64,000 nucleotides of DNA from NIOZ-UU13 sp964444135 (GTDB lineage: Bacteria; Planctomycetota; Phycisphaerae; Sedimentisphaerales; Anaerobacaceae): positions 1-64,000 of the forward strand of contig CAYUFX010000001.1 in assembly GCA_964444135.1 (NCBI GenBank). Direction: 5' to 3'. A program made the translations under genes and the position numbers. Positions 54,606 to 63,438 of the stretch are shown here, one piece after another; position 1 is the stretch's first letter, and the number at the start of each line of letters is the position of its first letter. Under the pieces are notes generated by a model. It had not been told where the DNA came from and searched no databases. It was given only the letters and a program-made list of their open reading frames with translations.

Positions 54606-54977
54606 TCGATTACATTATTTTAGCCAATTCTTACATAAAAATCACTCCTTTTTTACCGCGAAGTCCGGTCAGTGGGAAAATGAACTGTTTTTTGAGCGAA
54701 AAATTGCAGAAGTACATTTTTAAATAATTTATTACATTTTCCATATTTTTATATTAAAATCCGCCTTATAAGGTGTTATTATGCCATTAGAGGAGACATC
54801 ATAGGACACGTTTACTTCAGAGTTTCAGGGTATGTATTTCTACAAGGAGGCAGGCCAAAGAGCGCTTCAGCCGGAGGTTATACTGCTATGTTTTTTTATC
54901 TGAAGACTTACGTATTGGCCCGGTAGCATTAAACAAAGGCTCCTACGCTGCGTTTTAAAAAAGGAAGGAGTGGAAAG
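54606..54977. other. Intergenic leader of the propeller gene
   Basis: AT-rich to about 54770, then a mixed-sequence stretch of about 200 bases up to the gene. It contains GGAGGCAGGCCAAAG, CAGCCGGAGG and GGCCCGGTAGC segments that could fold. It ends with AAGGAAGGAG before the ATG, a strong Shine-Dalgarno. No gene is seen. Confidence 0.45.
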
Positions 54978-55910
54978 ATGAGAAGAAGTTCGATTGTTTT
55001 TTTAATGATGTTATTGTGCCTCGGCGCCTCACAAACTAAAGCACACTTTATAATCCAATTGACCGACAACAATACCGACGACTCGAGCCCTGCTGTCTCA
55101 GGCTCTAATGTAGTGTGGCTGCACCATGACGGTTCTGACTGGGAGGTCTACAGTAACTTCGCGGGGCAGTTGACCAACAACAATTTTAATGATAGCCATC
55201 CTGCCATCTCAGGCACGAACGTGGTTTGGCATTTCTCGGATGGTTCTGATTACGAGATCTTCAGCAACTTCGCCGGGCAGTTGACCAACAATAGCTTTGA
55301 CGACCGCAATCCTGACATCTCAGGCACCAATGTTGTTTGGGAGTATTGGGACGGTTCTGACGATGGGATCAACAGTAACTTCGCCGGGACATTGGACAAC
55401 ACCATTTATACCGTCGGGGATCCTGCCATCTCAGGCACGAACGTTGTTTGGAGGTTCAAGGTTACTGATGATTCCGAGATATACAGTAACTTCGCCAGCC
55501 AGTTGACCAACAACAGCTATGTTGATAACTACCCTGATATCTCTGGGACGAACGTGGTGTGGCAGGGAGGAGGGTACGGTACTGATTCCGAGATCTTCAG
55601 CAACTTCGCCGGGCAGTTGACCAACGATAGCATTTACGACAGAGCCCCTGCCATCTCAGGTACGAATGTGGTGTGGCAGCGCTGGGATGGTTATGACTAC
55701 GAGATCTACAGTAACTTCGCCGGCCAGTTGACCAACAACAGCACCGACGATTATTTTCCCGACATATCAGGAATGACTGTCGTGTGGCGCGGATGGGACG
55801 GTTCTGACTGGGAGATATATATGACCGTCATCCCTGCTCCTGGGGCCATTCTTTTGGGCAGTATCGGTGTCGGCCTGGTCTCCTGGCTGCGCAGACGCAG
55901 AACACTGTAA
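54978..55910 (+). CDS. PEP-CTERM surface protein with seven propeller repeats
   Basis: 310 residues, signal peptide (about 1-22) and a C-terminal PEP-CTERM-like sorting signal: PAPGAILLGSIGVGLVSWLRRRRTL with PAP in place of PEP, a helix and an arginine tail. Between them are seven repeats of 37 residues (ISGTNVVW...DGSD.EIYSNFAGQLTNN...). Seven blades fit a TolB-like beta-propeller. Repeats are very similar to one another, so expansion is recent. Sorting would need an exosortase, which is not in this window. The ligand is unknown. A strong terminator follows at 55937. Confidence 0.82.
   Translation: MRRSSIVFLMMLLCLGASQTKAHFIIQLTDNNTDDSSPAVSGSNVVWLHHDGSDWEVYSNFAGQLTNNNFNDSHPAISGTNVVWHFSDGSDYEIFSNFAGQLTNNSFDDRNPDISGTNVVWEYWDGSDDGINSNFAGTLDNTIYTVGDPAISGTNVVWRFKVTDDSEIYSNFASQLTNNSYVDNYPDISGTNVVWQGGGYGTDSEIFSNFAGQLTNDSIYDRAPAISGTNVVWQRWDGYDYEIYSNFAGQLTNNSTDDYFPDISGMTVVWRGWDGSDWEIYMTVIPAPGAILLGSIGVGLVSWLRRRRTL
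55020..55830 (+). repeat. Seven 111-bp coding repeats (propeller blades)
   Basis: The DNA unit recurs at about 111-bp steps with shared blocks such as AACTTCGCCGGGCAGTTGAC. It encodes the 37-residue blade. Confidence 0.85.
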
Positions 55911-55936
55911 GATTTTTTACACATTTAAAGAGTTAA

Positions 55937-55970
55937 AAGGCTGTATGCAGCTTTGCATGCAGCCTTGTTT
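55937..55970 (+). terminator. Rho-independent terminator of the PEP-CTERM gene
   Basis: AAGGCTGTATGC pairs with GCATGCAGCCTT (one G-U) and is followed by GTTTTG. The stem is 12 bp with a 6-base loop. Confidence 0.75.
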
Positions 55971-56073
55971 TGTGGGGCCGCGAACGGCCGTCACTTACTT
56001 GGCTTACGGCACGAGATACGCAGAATCCCGGCATTATTTTTTGCAAGCAAATTGTTCGAAGATACTGGGGTTT

Positions 56074-56874
56074 TTATTCGACCTTGTCCGGATAAACGAT
56101 AGCCGCTACGAGTGCTTTTCCATATCGCCGCCACAGGGTTTCCGAATCGAGTTTCGAATCATCCTGCCGCAGTTCGAAGGTTATGATGGGAATATTTAAA
56201 TCAACTCCAGCGTATGAGCCTAACGAGCCGGGCCTTGCACCCAGCTTTTTTACGGGCAAGCTACAATATTGGGCCATTCGTGCAGCTAAAGTTTCGCCGG
56301 GGCCGTCGTAGTCAATACAGGCCAACGGCTGATGAATGCTGACAATGCGGTCAGGGGAATATTGCTCGATGAGTTCTTTGACCAGACGTGCTTCCGGCTC
56401 AGATAGCGCAGTAGTACCGAACTGCTTGTTGTTAACGCGGTTGGCTGTTGGGAAATTGCGGTTCAGGTCCACGCCGTTAGCGTTGAAACGGCTGTTGTGG
56501 GCCATGCCATCAGGATTTGCCACGGCTAAAAGCACGACTCTGCGCCCTTTCACCAGGTGTGGTTGTTGCTGGAGATATTTTCCTAACCGTCGGACAAGGG
56601 GTGTTCCGGCGGGCTCATTGCCGTGAATTGTCGCTAAGATGAAGGTTACATCCGGGCCTTGACCAAGCATGAAGGATAAAATCGGCAAACGCTGGACCGA
56701 CACACCCACAATACTGTACTGGCCAGGAATTAGGAATGTCGCTGGCGTTGGCAATGGTGGCGCTGACGGTGTAGTAACAAACTCCGGATAGGTCGTGGGC
56801 TTATAGCAACCGGACAGAGCCGAAACAGCCAACAGGGCTAAAACACTCAAAGTGACAGAACGCTTTTGATCCAT
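56074..56874 (-). CDS. M14-family zinc carboxypeptidase lipoprotein
   Basis: 266 residues with a lipoprotein signal (VSALSGC, Cys near 23). The zinc site HGNEPAGTPL supplies His and Glu, and a later His (SIHQP) completes it; DLNRNFPT is the substrate-binding motif of the family, and TFELR near the C terminus supplies the catalytic Glu. Likely trims peptidoglycan peptides or periplasmic peptides, like MpaA or the murein-tripeptide amidases. Confidence 0.87.
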   Translation of the reverse strand: MDQKRSVTLSVLALLAVSALSGCYKPTTYPEFVTTPSAPPLPTPATFLIPGQYSIVGVSVQRLPILSFMLGQGPDVTFILATIHGNEPAGTPLVRRLGKYLQQQPHLVKGRRVVLLAVANPDGMAHNSRFNANGVDLNRNFPTANRVNNKQFGTTALSEPEARLVKELIEQYSPDRIVSIHQPLACIDYDGPGETLAARMAQYCSLPVKKLGARPGSLGSYAGVDLNIPIITFELRQDDSKLDSETLWRRYGKALVAAIVYPDKVE

Positions 56875-57080
56875 ATCAGGTATTCTTTCAAGTTTCCTTT
56901 CTTTCCCACAAAGCAGCTATATGAAATTATTATAAGCCCTTACCATTGTGATTAAAGTCAAAACTCAGAATACGAAGGCAAAAAGATTAATCGAAGACTT
57001 GACTTTCCGGCAGCAATGAAGGAAAATGCGATTTTTCGTTTATTATGAAACTTTCAAATACTTATTAAAAGGAGACGCAA

Positions 57081-58712
57081 ATGTTTAACGGTATTTTTCA
57101 CATCCCTCAACCAGTCAATGAACCAGGCTTACAATACGCACCGGGCAGTCCGGAACGTGCTGAACTGTCCGCTAAGCTCAAAGAGATGCTGAATGAGCAG
57201 GTGGAAGTGCCCATGATAATCGGCGGCGAGGAAGTGCGCAACGGCAAGCTTGCAGATATCCGCTGTCCACACGACCACCAGCACGTGTTAGGCAGGTATC
57301 ACCAGGCTGATGCAGAGTTTGCTATCAAGGCTGTCGATGCAGCCCAAAAGGCCAAAAAAAACTGGGGCGAGATGCCCTGGGAATCCAGGGCGGTCGTGCT
57401 GCTCAAGGCGGCGGAACTGTTAGCGGGAAAGTACCGCCAGACCCTTAACGCCGCTACTATGCTCAATATGAGCAAGACACCGCACCAGGCGGAAATCGAC
57501 TCTGCGTGCGAGCTGATAGATTTCTGGCGGTTCAACCCTCATTTTATGGAAGAGGTATATGGGGACCAGCCAATGTCCACAGCCGGTGTTTTGAACTATA
57601 TGGAGCATCGTCCACTGGACGGATTTGTTCTGGCGTTGACGCCGTTCAATTTTACGTCTATTGCGGGTAATCTTCCAACCTCGCCTGCTCTGATGGGTAA
57701 TACGGTGGTTTGGAAGCCAGCCTCGGCAGCGGTATTGCCGGCATATATTATTATGAAAATTCTGGAGGAAGCCGGTATGCCGTCCGGTGTTATCAACATG
57801 GTACCGGGTCCCGGCCCGGTCGTTGCACCGCCGGCGCTGGACGACGTCAGGCTCGGCGGAATCCACTTTACAGGAAGCACGTATGTATTTTCAACAATCT
57901 GGCTGGCCGTCGGCAAAGACATTCGAAAATACGTCTCGTATCCTCGAATCGTCGGCGAGACCGGCGGTAAGAACTTTATATTCGCGCACACGAGCGCCGA
58001 TACCGAGGCCCTTGTGACGGCCTTAGTGCGAGGAGCGTTTGAGTACCAGGGTCAGAAGTGCTCAGCCGCTTCACGAGCGTATATCCCCGATTCGACCTGG
58101 CCGAAGGTAAAAGAACAACTTTTAAGCGAAATCAGGGATATTCAGATGGGCGATATAACCGACTTTAGAACTTTTATGGGTGCGGTTATCGACAAAAAGA
58201 ACTTCGATACTATCAGCGAGTATATCGAATATGCCAAGAGTTCACCCGATATGGAAATTATCATAGGAGGCGAATATGATGACTCGGCAGGATACTTCAT
58301 CGAGCCGACCGTCGTAGTAAGTAAAGACCCGAAGTCTAAGTTAATGATAGAAGAAATTTTCGGGCCTGTGTTAACGCTATATGTTTATCCGGAAAGCGAA
58401 TATGACCAAACACTGGTTCTGTGCGACCAGACATCGCCTTATGCGCTGACCGGTTCGATATTTGCTCTGGACCGCAGTGCGATAGTCAGAGCGATGAACA
58501 CACTGCGCCACGCGGCGGGTAATTTTTATGTTAACGACAAGCCCACGGGGGCGGTCGTGGCACAGCAGCCGTTCGGCGGAACACGGGCATCGGGAACAAA
58601 CGACAAGGCCGGTAGCTGGCTTAACCTGGAACGATGGGTTTCACCGCGCGCCATTAAGGAGACCTTCCTGCCGCCGAGAAACTTCCGTTATCCTTATATG
58701 CAAGAGGAATAA
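57081..58712 (+). CDS. pruA: L-glutamate gamma-semialdehyde dehydrogenase (P5C dehydrogenase)
   Basis: 543 residues of the ALDH4 type, oxidising glutamate semialdehyde to glutamate in proline breakdown. ALTPFNFTSIAGNLPTSPALMGN, the NAD-binding GSTYVF region, catalytic Glu in GETGGKNF, and the nucleophile in GQKCSAASRAY are seen. Length and motifs match the monofunctional eukaryote-like P5C dehydrogenase rather than a PutA fusion; no proline dehydrogenase is adjacent. Confidence 0.93.
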   Translation: MFNGIFHIPQPVNEPGLQYAPGSPERAELSAKLKEMLNEQVEVPMIIGGEEVRNGKLADIRCPHDHQHVLGRYHQADAEFAIKAVDAAQKAKKNWGEMPWESRAVVLLKAAELLAGKYRQTLNAATMLNMSKTPHQAEIDSACELIDFWRFNPHFMEEVYGDQPMSTAGVLNYMEHRPLDGFVLALTPFNFTSIAGNLPTSPALMGNTVVWKPASAAVLPAYIIMKILEEAGMPSGVINMVPGPGPVVAPPALDDVRLGGIHFTGSTYVFSTIWLAVGKDIRKYVSYPRIVGETGGKNFIFAHTSADTEALVTALVRGAFEYQGQKCSAASRAYIPDSTWPKVKEQLLSEIRDIQMGDITDFRTFMGAVIDKKNFDTISEYIEYAKSSPDMEIIIGGEYDDSAGYFIEPTVVVSKDPKSKLMIEEIFGPVLTLYVYPESEYDQTLVLCDQTSPYALTGSIFALDRSAIVRAMNTLRHAAGNFYVNDKPTGAVVAQQPFGGTRASGTNDKAGSWLNLERWVSPRAIKETFLPPRNFRYPYMQEE

Positions 58713-58821
58713 CTACCTTGGCAAAAAACGAGCATCTGCACATAAAGTAACAGATTTTTGTTTTGGACTGTCGTACTTTGCGTAAATAGAATATAGTTCA
58801 GTTACCTGTGAAAGATGGCTA

Positions 58822-59166
58822 ATGAAAACAGTTGATAGTTTAGAACTGGTACAGAAAGAGCTATATTCGATACTTGAAGCAGCAAAATTTCTCAAGTCGG
58901 ATCTGCCTGTAACGCGAGTTATATTGTTCGGCTCAAAAGCTCGTGGTTCAGGCGAACCGGACTCGGATATAGACCTTCTTGTACTGACTCACTGTCCAGT
59001 TACAAGCAAATTGCGGAAGGACATCTCCTACCGATTAGCTGACATTAATCTTCGCAATGATGTTTTGTTGACATCAGTTGTTGTATCTGAGCAGGAATGG
59101 GCAAATGGACTAATTCGCCATACACTGATTCACAGCGAAGTGGAAAGAGACGGATGTGAAATATGA
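58822..59166 (+). CDS. MNT-type nucleotidyltransferase (antitoxin)
   Basis: 114 residues of the MNT fold. VILFGSKARGSGEPDSDIDLLVLT carries the GSKARG and DxD sites. Its last base pairs overlap the HEPN start by ATGA. In known HEPN/MNT modules the MNT protein AMPylates and silences the HEPN ribonuclease. Confidence 0.82.
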   Translation: MKTVDSLELVQKELYSILEAAKFLKSDLPVTRVILFGSKARGSGEPDSDIDLLVLTHCPVTSKLRKDISYRLADINLRNDVLLTSVVVSEQEWANGLIRHTLIHSEVERDGCEI

Positions 59167-59576
59167 ATGAGAGTGAAGCTCAGAAAACGCTGATTGGGCT
59201 TTGGCTGGAAAAAGCTGAGGAGTCATTATCCTCAGCGGAGCTTGAACTAAATGCAGGCCATGCGAATTTCGCGGTGAACCGTTTGTATTATGCCTGTTTC
59301 TATGCAGTCACGGCGCTTTTACTGCAAGACGGTAAACAGTTTGCCAGGCATTCAGCGGTAAAATCTGAGTTTATCCGAACTTATATCAAATCCGGCCGGT
59401 TTGATGTGAAATGGAATAAGTTTTATCAAAAATTGTTTGATGACAGACAAGAGGGAGATTATATCCCTACAGCTACTTTCGAGGCATCGGATGTTTCAAC
59501 ATGCCTTCAGCAGGCTCGTGAATTCATAGATTTAATTCGTAGCCTTATTGATAATCCCGGAGCTTCAAACTCTTAA
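59163..59576 (+). CDS. HEPN-domain protein (toxin)
   Basis: 137 residues of the HEPN family: WLEKAEESLSSAELELNAGHANFAVNRLYYACFYAVTALLL, then FARHSAVKSEFIRTYIKSG, and FDDRQEGDYIPTATF, in which the RxxxxY/H motif is represented by RQEGDY. Expected RNase activity; Arg and Tyr are present. Tightly coupled to the MNT gene. Unlike the pair at 44737, this one is intact. Confidence 0.8.
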   Translation: MNESEAQKTLIGLWLEKAEESLSSAELELNAGHANFAVNRLYYACFYAVTALLLQDGKQFARHSAVKSEFIRTYIKSGRFDVKWNKFYQKLFDDRQEGDYIPTATFEASDVSTCLQQAREFIDLIRSLIDNPGASNS

Positions 59577-59730
59577 CTTTGAACTAAATAATTCTCTTGC
59601 GTCTTTAGTTCTTTGTAATTTTGGTCTGTTCAATGAATCAAATGTAGAGATTAAAGCAGCAGAGCCGATGATAAGTTTAGAGACCATGTTTCTTTCTGCA
59701 CGAGTGAGTAGCTGTGAGAGTAAGATATAA

Positions 59731-60411
59731 ATGGCAGAGAAACGCAAAAAAGTAAGGCCCCTTGTTTATATTATAGTTGGAGTATGCCTTGTGCCTCTTG
59801 CATATTTGGGACGGGGGCTCTATTACGGTGCAAAAACAATACACGAGCTTCTGGCTGAGAACAAACATCTCAAGCAAGCAATTACCAATCTTACAAGCGA
59901 GGAACAAATAGGCTATGCAAAAGTAATTGCTCAGGAGACGACAAACGAGCGGCCTCTTACCACAATAAAATTCGTTGAGACCGCCAGAGACGACAAACTC
60001 AAGACGATTCTGGAGAAAGAATACACAATCGCCGGTGACATTATCCACTTTGATGCGTTGATTGTGAAATTCGGGAATAAAATAGTTATGGACGGCAAGA
60101 CAAGGGCCCTGTATCTATGGAGGAGGGTCTATGGCGAGAAGATGACGCCGGAAGAGGGCTTTGCAATAGAACAGCCGGGTACCGAACCCCAAAGATACAG
60201 CGACCTGCTTAAAGCATTGCCAATAAAGCAAAGGCAAATGTTCTGGTCAAATATCTGGGACCTGGCAAATGACCCTGATAAGCTAAAGGAACACGATATT
60301 GAAGCCATCTATGGGAACGTCGTTTATTCGAGGCTAAGAGAAGGACTTATTTACGTCTTCAAGGTAAGTCCGACCGGTCAGCTTTATCCTGAAGTTGTGC
60401 CCGATATGTAA
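59731..60411 (+). CDS. Hypothetical membrane-anchored protein
   Basis: 226 residues. A single membrane helix near the N terminus (about 10-30) is followed by a coiled segment (HELLAENKHLKQAITNL) and a soluble domain with alternating charged helices. Not recognised. The start follows a short gap (59577-59730) holding nothing. No operon partner is evident. Confidence 0.55.
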   Translation: MAEKRKKVRPLVYIIVGVCLVPLAYLGRGLYYGAKTIHELLAENKHLKQAITNLTSEEQIGYAKVIAQETTNERPLTTIKFVETARDDKLKTILEKEYTIAGDIIHFDALIVKFGNKIVMDGKTRALYLWRRVYGEKMTPEEGFAIEQPGTEPQRYSDLLKALPIKQRQMFWSNIWDLANDPDKLKEHDIEAIYGNVVYSRLREGLIYVFKVSPTGQLYPEVVPDM

Positions 60412-60737
60412 CCTACGGAAGATGTCTGTCAGGAGAAACGTACTTCCAGAAGATTAATTGGTGAGTAGTTAATTGGTGAGTAGTTAATTGGTTAATTGGT
60501 GAGTCCACTTACTACTCACTACTCACTACTCACTACTCTGTTCAAGTCTAATCCTGCATTTAACAAGTTTCATTAGTTGTGTGGCACGGCCATCTTGGCC
60601 GTGTCTTTCACTCCACAGAACGCCTTATGGCGAGGCTGGAAGCCCGTGCCACGTGAGGTTCTTGATTGACGGGCTCCGGAGTGTCAGTTATTGTATAAGA
60701 CCGAAAATTTGACGTGAGATTCTTAGGATTCGTGCTG
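60412..60737. other. Intergenic region with tandem and inverted repeats
   Basis: Contains repeated TTAATTGGTGAGTAG units at 60457-60502 and the inverse CACTACTCACTACTCAC run at 60516-60535, able to form a long hairpin. Around 60578-60655 a GTGGCACGGC...CCGTGCCAC inverted repeat is present. No gene is seen. Confidence 0.6.
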
Positions 60738-61964
60738 ATGAAAGGAAACACTGATTTTGATATAGTCGTAGTCGGTGGCGGGATCGTCGGTTTGGCTTCA
60801 GCCTACAAGATTACGTTGAGTCATCCGGATATTCGCATCGCCGTATTAGAAAAAGAAAACAGGTTAGCAGCTCATCAGACAGGTCATAATTCCGGCGTTA
60901 TTCATTCGGGGCTTTACTATAAGCCCGGCTCAAATAAAGCAAAGACCTGCGCCAGAGGACGAAAAGAACTGGTTGCTTTCGCTAAAAAATATCGTATCCC
61001 TTACAAGATTTGCGGAAAAATAATCGTCGCAACTGCAGAAAAAGAGCTGTTTAACCTCAAAGCAATATTCCACAACGGCAAGGAGAACAATATAGAAGGT
61101 ATTGAAAAAATCGGGCCGGACGAAATCAAACAAATCGAACCGTTCTGCTCCGGCATCGCAGGGATACGGGTGCCGTGTACCGGGGTTATTGATTTTGCCC
61201 GGGTTGCAAACAAGTTAGCCGAGCTAATAGAGAAAAAAGGACAAGGCAATAAGGTCCTGACTTTACATAAGGTAACAGGTTTTGACAAGCACGATTTCTA
61301 TACGAAGGTTGCAACAAATCAAAAGGCTTTCGCTGCGAACTATATTATCAACTGTGCGGGACTTCAATCTGACAGGATAGCGAAAATGGACGTATTAGAG
61401 ACCGCGATAAGGATAGTTCCTTTCCGTGGCGATTATTACGAGATGACGGAAGAGGCCGCTGAAAAAGTCAAAAACCTGATATATCCGGTGCCGGACCTGG
61501 ATTTCCCCTTTTTAGGGATTCATTTTACACGGATGATTGACGGCAAAGTCGAATGCGGCCCAAATGCCGTCTTCTCATTCAAACGGGAAGGTTACAACAA
61601 AACCGATTTTAGCCTGATAGACACCTGGGATGCTCTGACTTATCCCGGGCTTTGGAAAATGTTTCTAAAGCATTGGAGATACGGACTGGGTGAATACAAA
61701 CGGGCGTTTTCCAAGAAACTATTCCTTAAGCAATTGCAAAGACTTATTCCCTCGCTCGAAGCCGATGATATAAGACCCGGCAAGACGGGCGTGCGCGCCC
61801 AGGCACTTAGGCCGAACGGCGAGCTGATTGATGATTTCAGGATAGAAAGGCAGAGAAATTCTATCCACGTCTTAAACGCACCCTCACCGGCCGCAACAGC
61901 ATCACTGGCTATCGGTGATGATATAAACCAAATAGCCACGGAATACTTTAAGCTCAGAAAATAG
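60738..61964 (+). CDS. lhgO: L-2-hydroxyglutarate oxidase
   Basis: FAD-dependent oxidase/dehydrogenase of 408 residues from the chosen start. IVVVGGGIVGLASAYKI is the dinucleotide-binding motif, HQTGHNSGVIHSGLYYKPGS and GVRAQAL are typical of LhgO. It converts L-2-hydroxyglutarate to 2-oxoglutarate. The ATG at 60738 is preferred to a GTG at 60714; AGGA is nine bases upstream. It precedes the second sulfatase by 43 bases. Confidence 0.9.
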   Translation: MKGNTDFDIVVVGGGIVGLASAYKITLSHPDIRIAVLEKENRLAAHQTGHNSGVIHSGLYYKPGSNKAKTCARGRKELVAFAKKYRIPYKICGKIIVATAEKELFNLKAIFHNGKENNIEGIEKIGPDEIKQIEPFCSGIAGIRVPCTGVIDFARVANKLAELIEKKGQGNKVLTLHKVTGFDKHDFYTKVATNQKAFAANYIINCAGLQSDRIAKMDVLETAIRIVPFRGDYYEMTEEAAEKVKNLIYPVPDLDFPFLGIHFTRMIDGKVECGPNAVFSFKREGYNKTDFSLIDTWDALTYPGLWKMFLKHWRYGLGEYKRAFSKKLFLKQLQRLIPSLEADDIRPGKTGVRAQALRPNGELIDDFRIERQRNSIHVLNAPSPAATASLAIGDDINQIATEYFKLRK

Positions 61965-62007
61965 TGCATTATTTGCTTGTTAAACATATCATCAGAAGGA
62001 GAATTGT

Positions 62008-63423
62008 ATGAATCGCCGTGTCTTACTAAAAGCTATGGGGTTCGGGGCGGCATCGCTGGCCGTGCCCGGATGTGTTGATGGCTTTGAGCAGCTAACTGCA
62101 AAATCTCAAGCATATAATAAACCCAATATCATTTTCATTCTGATAGATGATATGGGCTGGACAGACGTCGCCTGTTACGGCAGCAAGTTTCACGAGACGC
62201 CCAATATTGACCGCTTAGCCAAACAGGGAATGAGCTTTACCGATGCGTATGCAGCCTGCCCAGTCTGCTCTCCAACCCGCGCCAGTATTCTCGCCGGTCA
62301 GTATCCGGCACGAGTAGGCATCACGGACTTTATTCCGGGTCATCAGCGACCCTGGGAAAAACTCAAGGTCCCACAGAATCGCCTGCAGTTGCCGCTTGAA
62401 GCGATTACTATCCCCGAAGCCCTTAAAGAACAGGGCTACACCACAGCCCACATCGGCAAGTGGCACCTCGGCGGACAGCCCTATTTCCCCGAACATCAGG
62501 GTTTCGATATTGCCATTCAAAAAGGCACTAACCGCAACGACAAACAGGTTACCAGTTTCACCGACAGCGCCATCGACTTTATACAGACCAACACAGATAA
62601 GCCGTTTTTCCTCTACTTGTCGCATCACACCGTGCATATCCCGCTGGAGGCACCTCAGGAGTTAATCGACAAATACAAAAATAAAACTAAGCCTGCAACA
62701 GGTGTAAATAATCCGACCTACGCAGCTATGGTTGAGCACTTAGATAAAAGTATAGGCCGTATCATAAAGAAGCTCGATGAACTGGATATTACCAAGCGAA
62801 CCATTGTAATCTTTTTCTCTGACAACGGCGGGTTGTATCAACCCTTTGGCGGTTATAGAGGCAATAGAGAGGCTGTAACAACAAACGAGCCTCTTCGCGA
62901 CGAAAAGGGAACTCTGTACGAAGGTGGAATCCGTGAACCCCTGATCGTTCGTTGGCCCGGCATAGTCAAGCCTGGGACCACCTGCAGCGCACCTGTCTCC
63001 AGCGTCGATTTCTATCCGACCTTTTTAGAGATTGTCGGCGCCAAAGCCGACCCGAAAAATGTACTCGATGGCCAAAGCATCCTGCCGTTGCTCAGGCGCA
63101 GTGGCACGCTCAAACGCGATGCGATATACTGGCACTACCCGCATTATCACCACTCCAGACCTGCCGGTGCAATCCGACAAGGGGATTGGAAACTAATCGA
63201 GTTCTATGAGGATGGCCGACTCGAGCTTTACAATCTCAAACGTGACATCTCGGAAAAAAATAATCTCGCAACAAAGCTGCCGGAAAGAGCTGACGAAATG
63301 CAGCAGAAGCTCGCCGCGTGGCGCAAATCGGTAGGTGCCAAAATGCCTACTCCGAATCCGGATTACGACCCGGCCAGGGCGCACGAATGGGGCCGTCAGC
63401 AACAAAAGAAATCTCGCAAATAA
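62008..63423 (+). CDS. Sulfatase, exported, twin-arginine/lipobox leader
   Basis: Second formylglycine sulfatase, 471 residues. The leader has RR at 3-4 and a VPGC lipobox (Cys22). Metal ligands DD at 47-48, nucleophile CSPTR at 87-91 with Cys87, and FSDNGG near 272 are canonical. GIREPLIVRWPG is the typical C-domain segment. It resembles arylsulfatase A-like enzymes. AGAAGGAG precedes the ATG. It lies between lhgO and the lpd gene; no reason for the grouping is visible. Confidence 0.93.
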   Translation: MNRRVLLKAMGFGAASLAVPGCVDGFEQLTAKSQAYNKPNIIFILIDDMGWTDVACYGSKFHETPNIDRLAKQGMSFTDAYAACPVCSPTRASILAGQYPARVGITDFIPGHQRPWEKLKVPQNRLQLPLEAITIPEALKEQGYTTAHIGKWHLGGQPYFPEHQGFDIAIQKGTNRNDKQVTSFTDSAIDFIQTNTDKPFFLYLSHHTVHIPLEAPQELIDKYKNKTKPATGVNNPTYAAMVEHLDKSIGRIIKKLDELDITKRTIVIFFSDNGGLYQPFGGYRGNREAVTTNEPLRDEKGTLYEGGIREPLIVRWPGIVKPGTTCSAPVSSVDFYPTFLEIVGAKADPKNVLDGQSILPLLRRSGTLKRDAIYWHYPHYHHSRPAGAIRQGDWKLIEFYEDGRLELYNLKRDISEKNNLATKLPERADEMQQKLAAWRKSVGAKMPTPNPDYDPARAHEWGRQQQKKSRK

Positions 63424-63438
63424 TAAGGAGCTTAAATT

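Noticed and set aside
54780..54977. c-di-GMP-I riboswitch
   Set aside because: Some GC-rich blocks recall it but the conserved core order is not present on reading.
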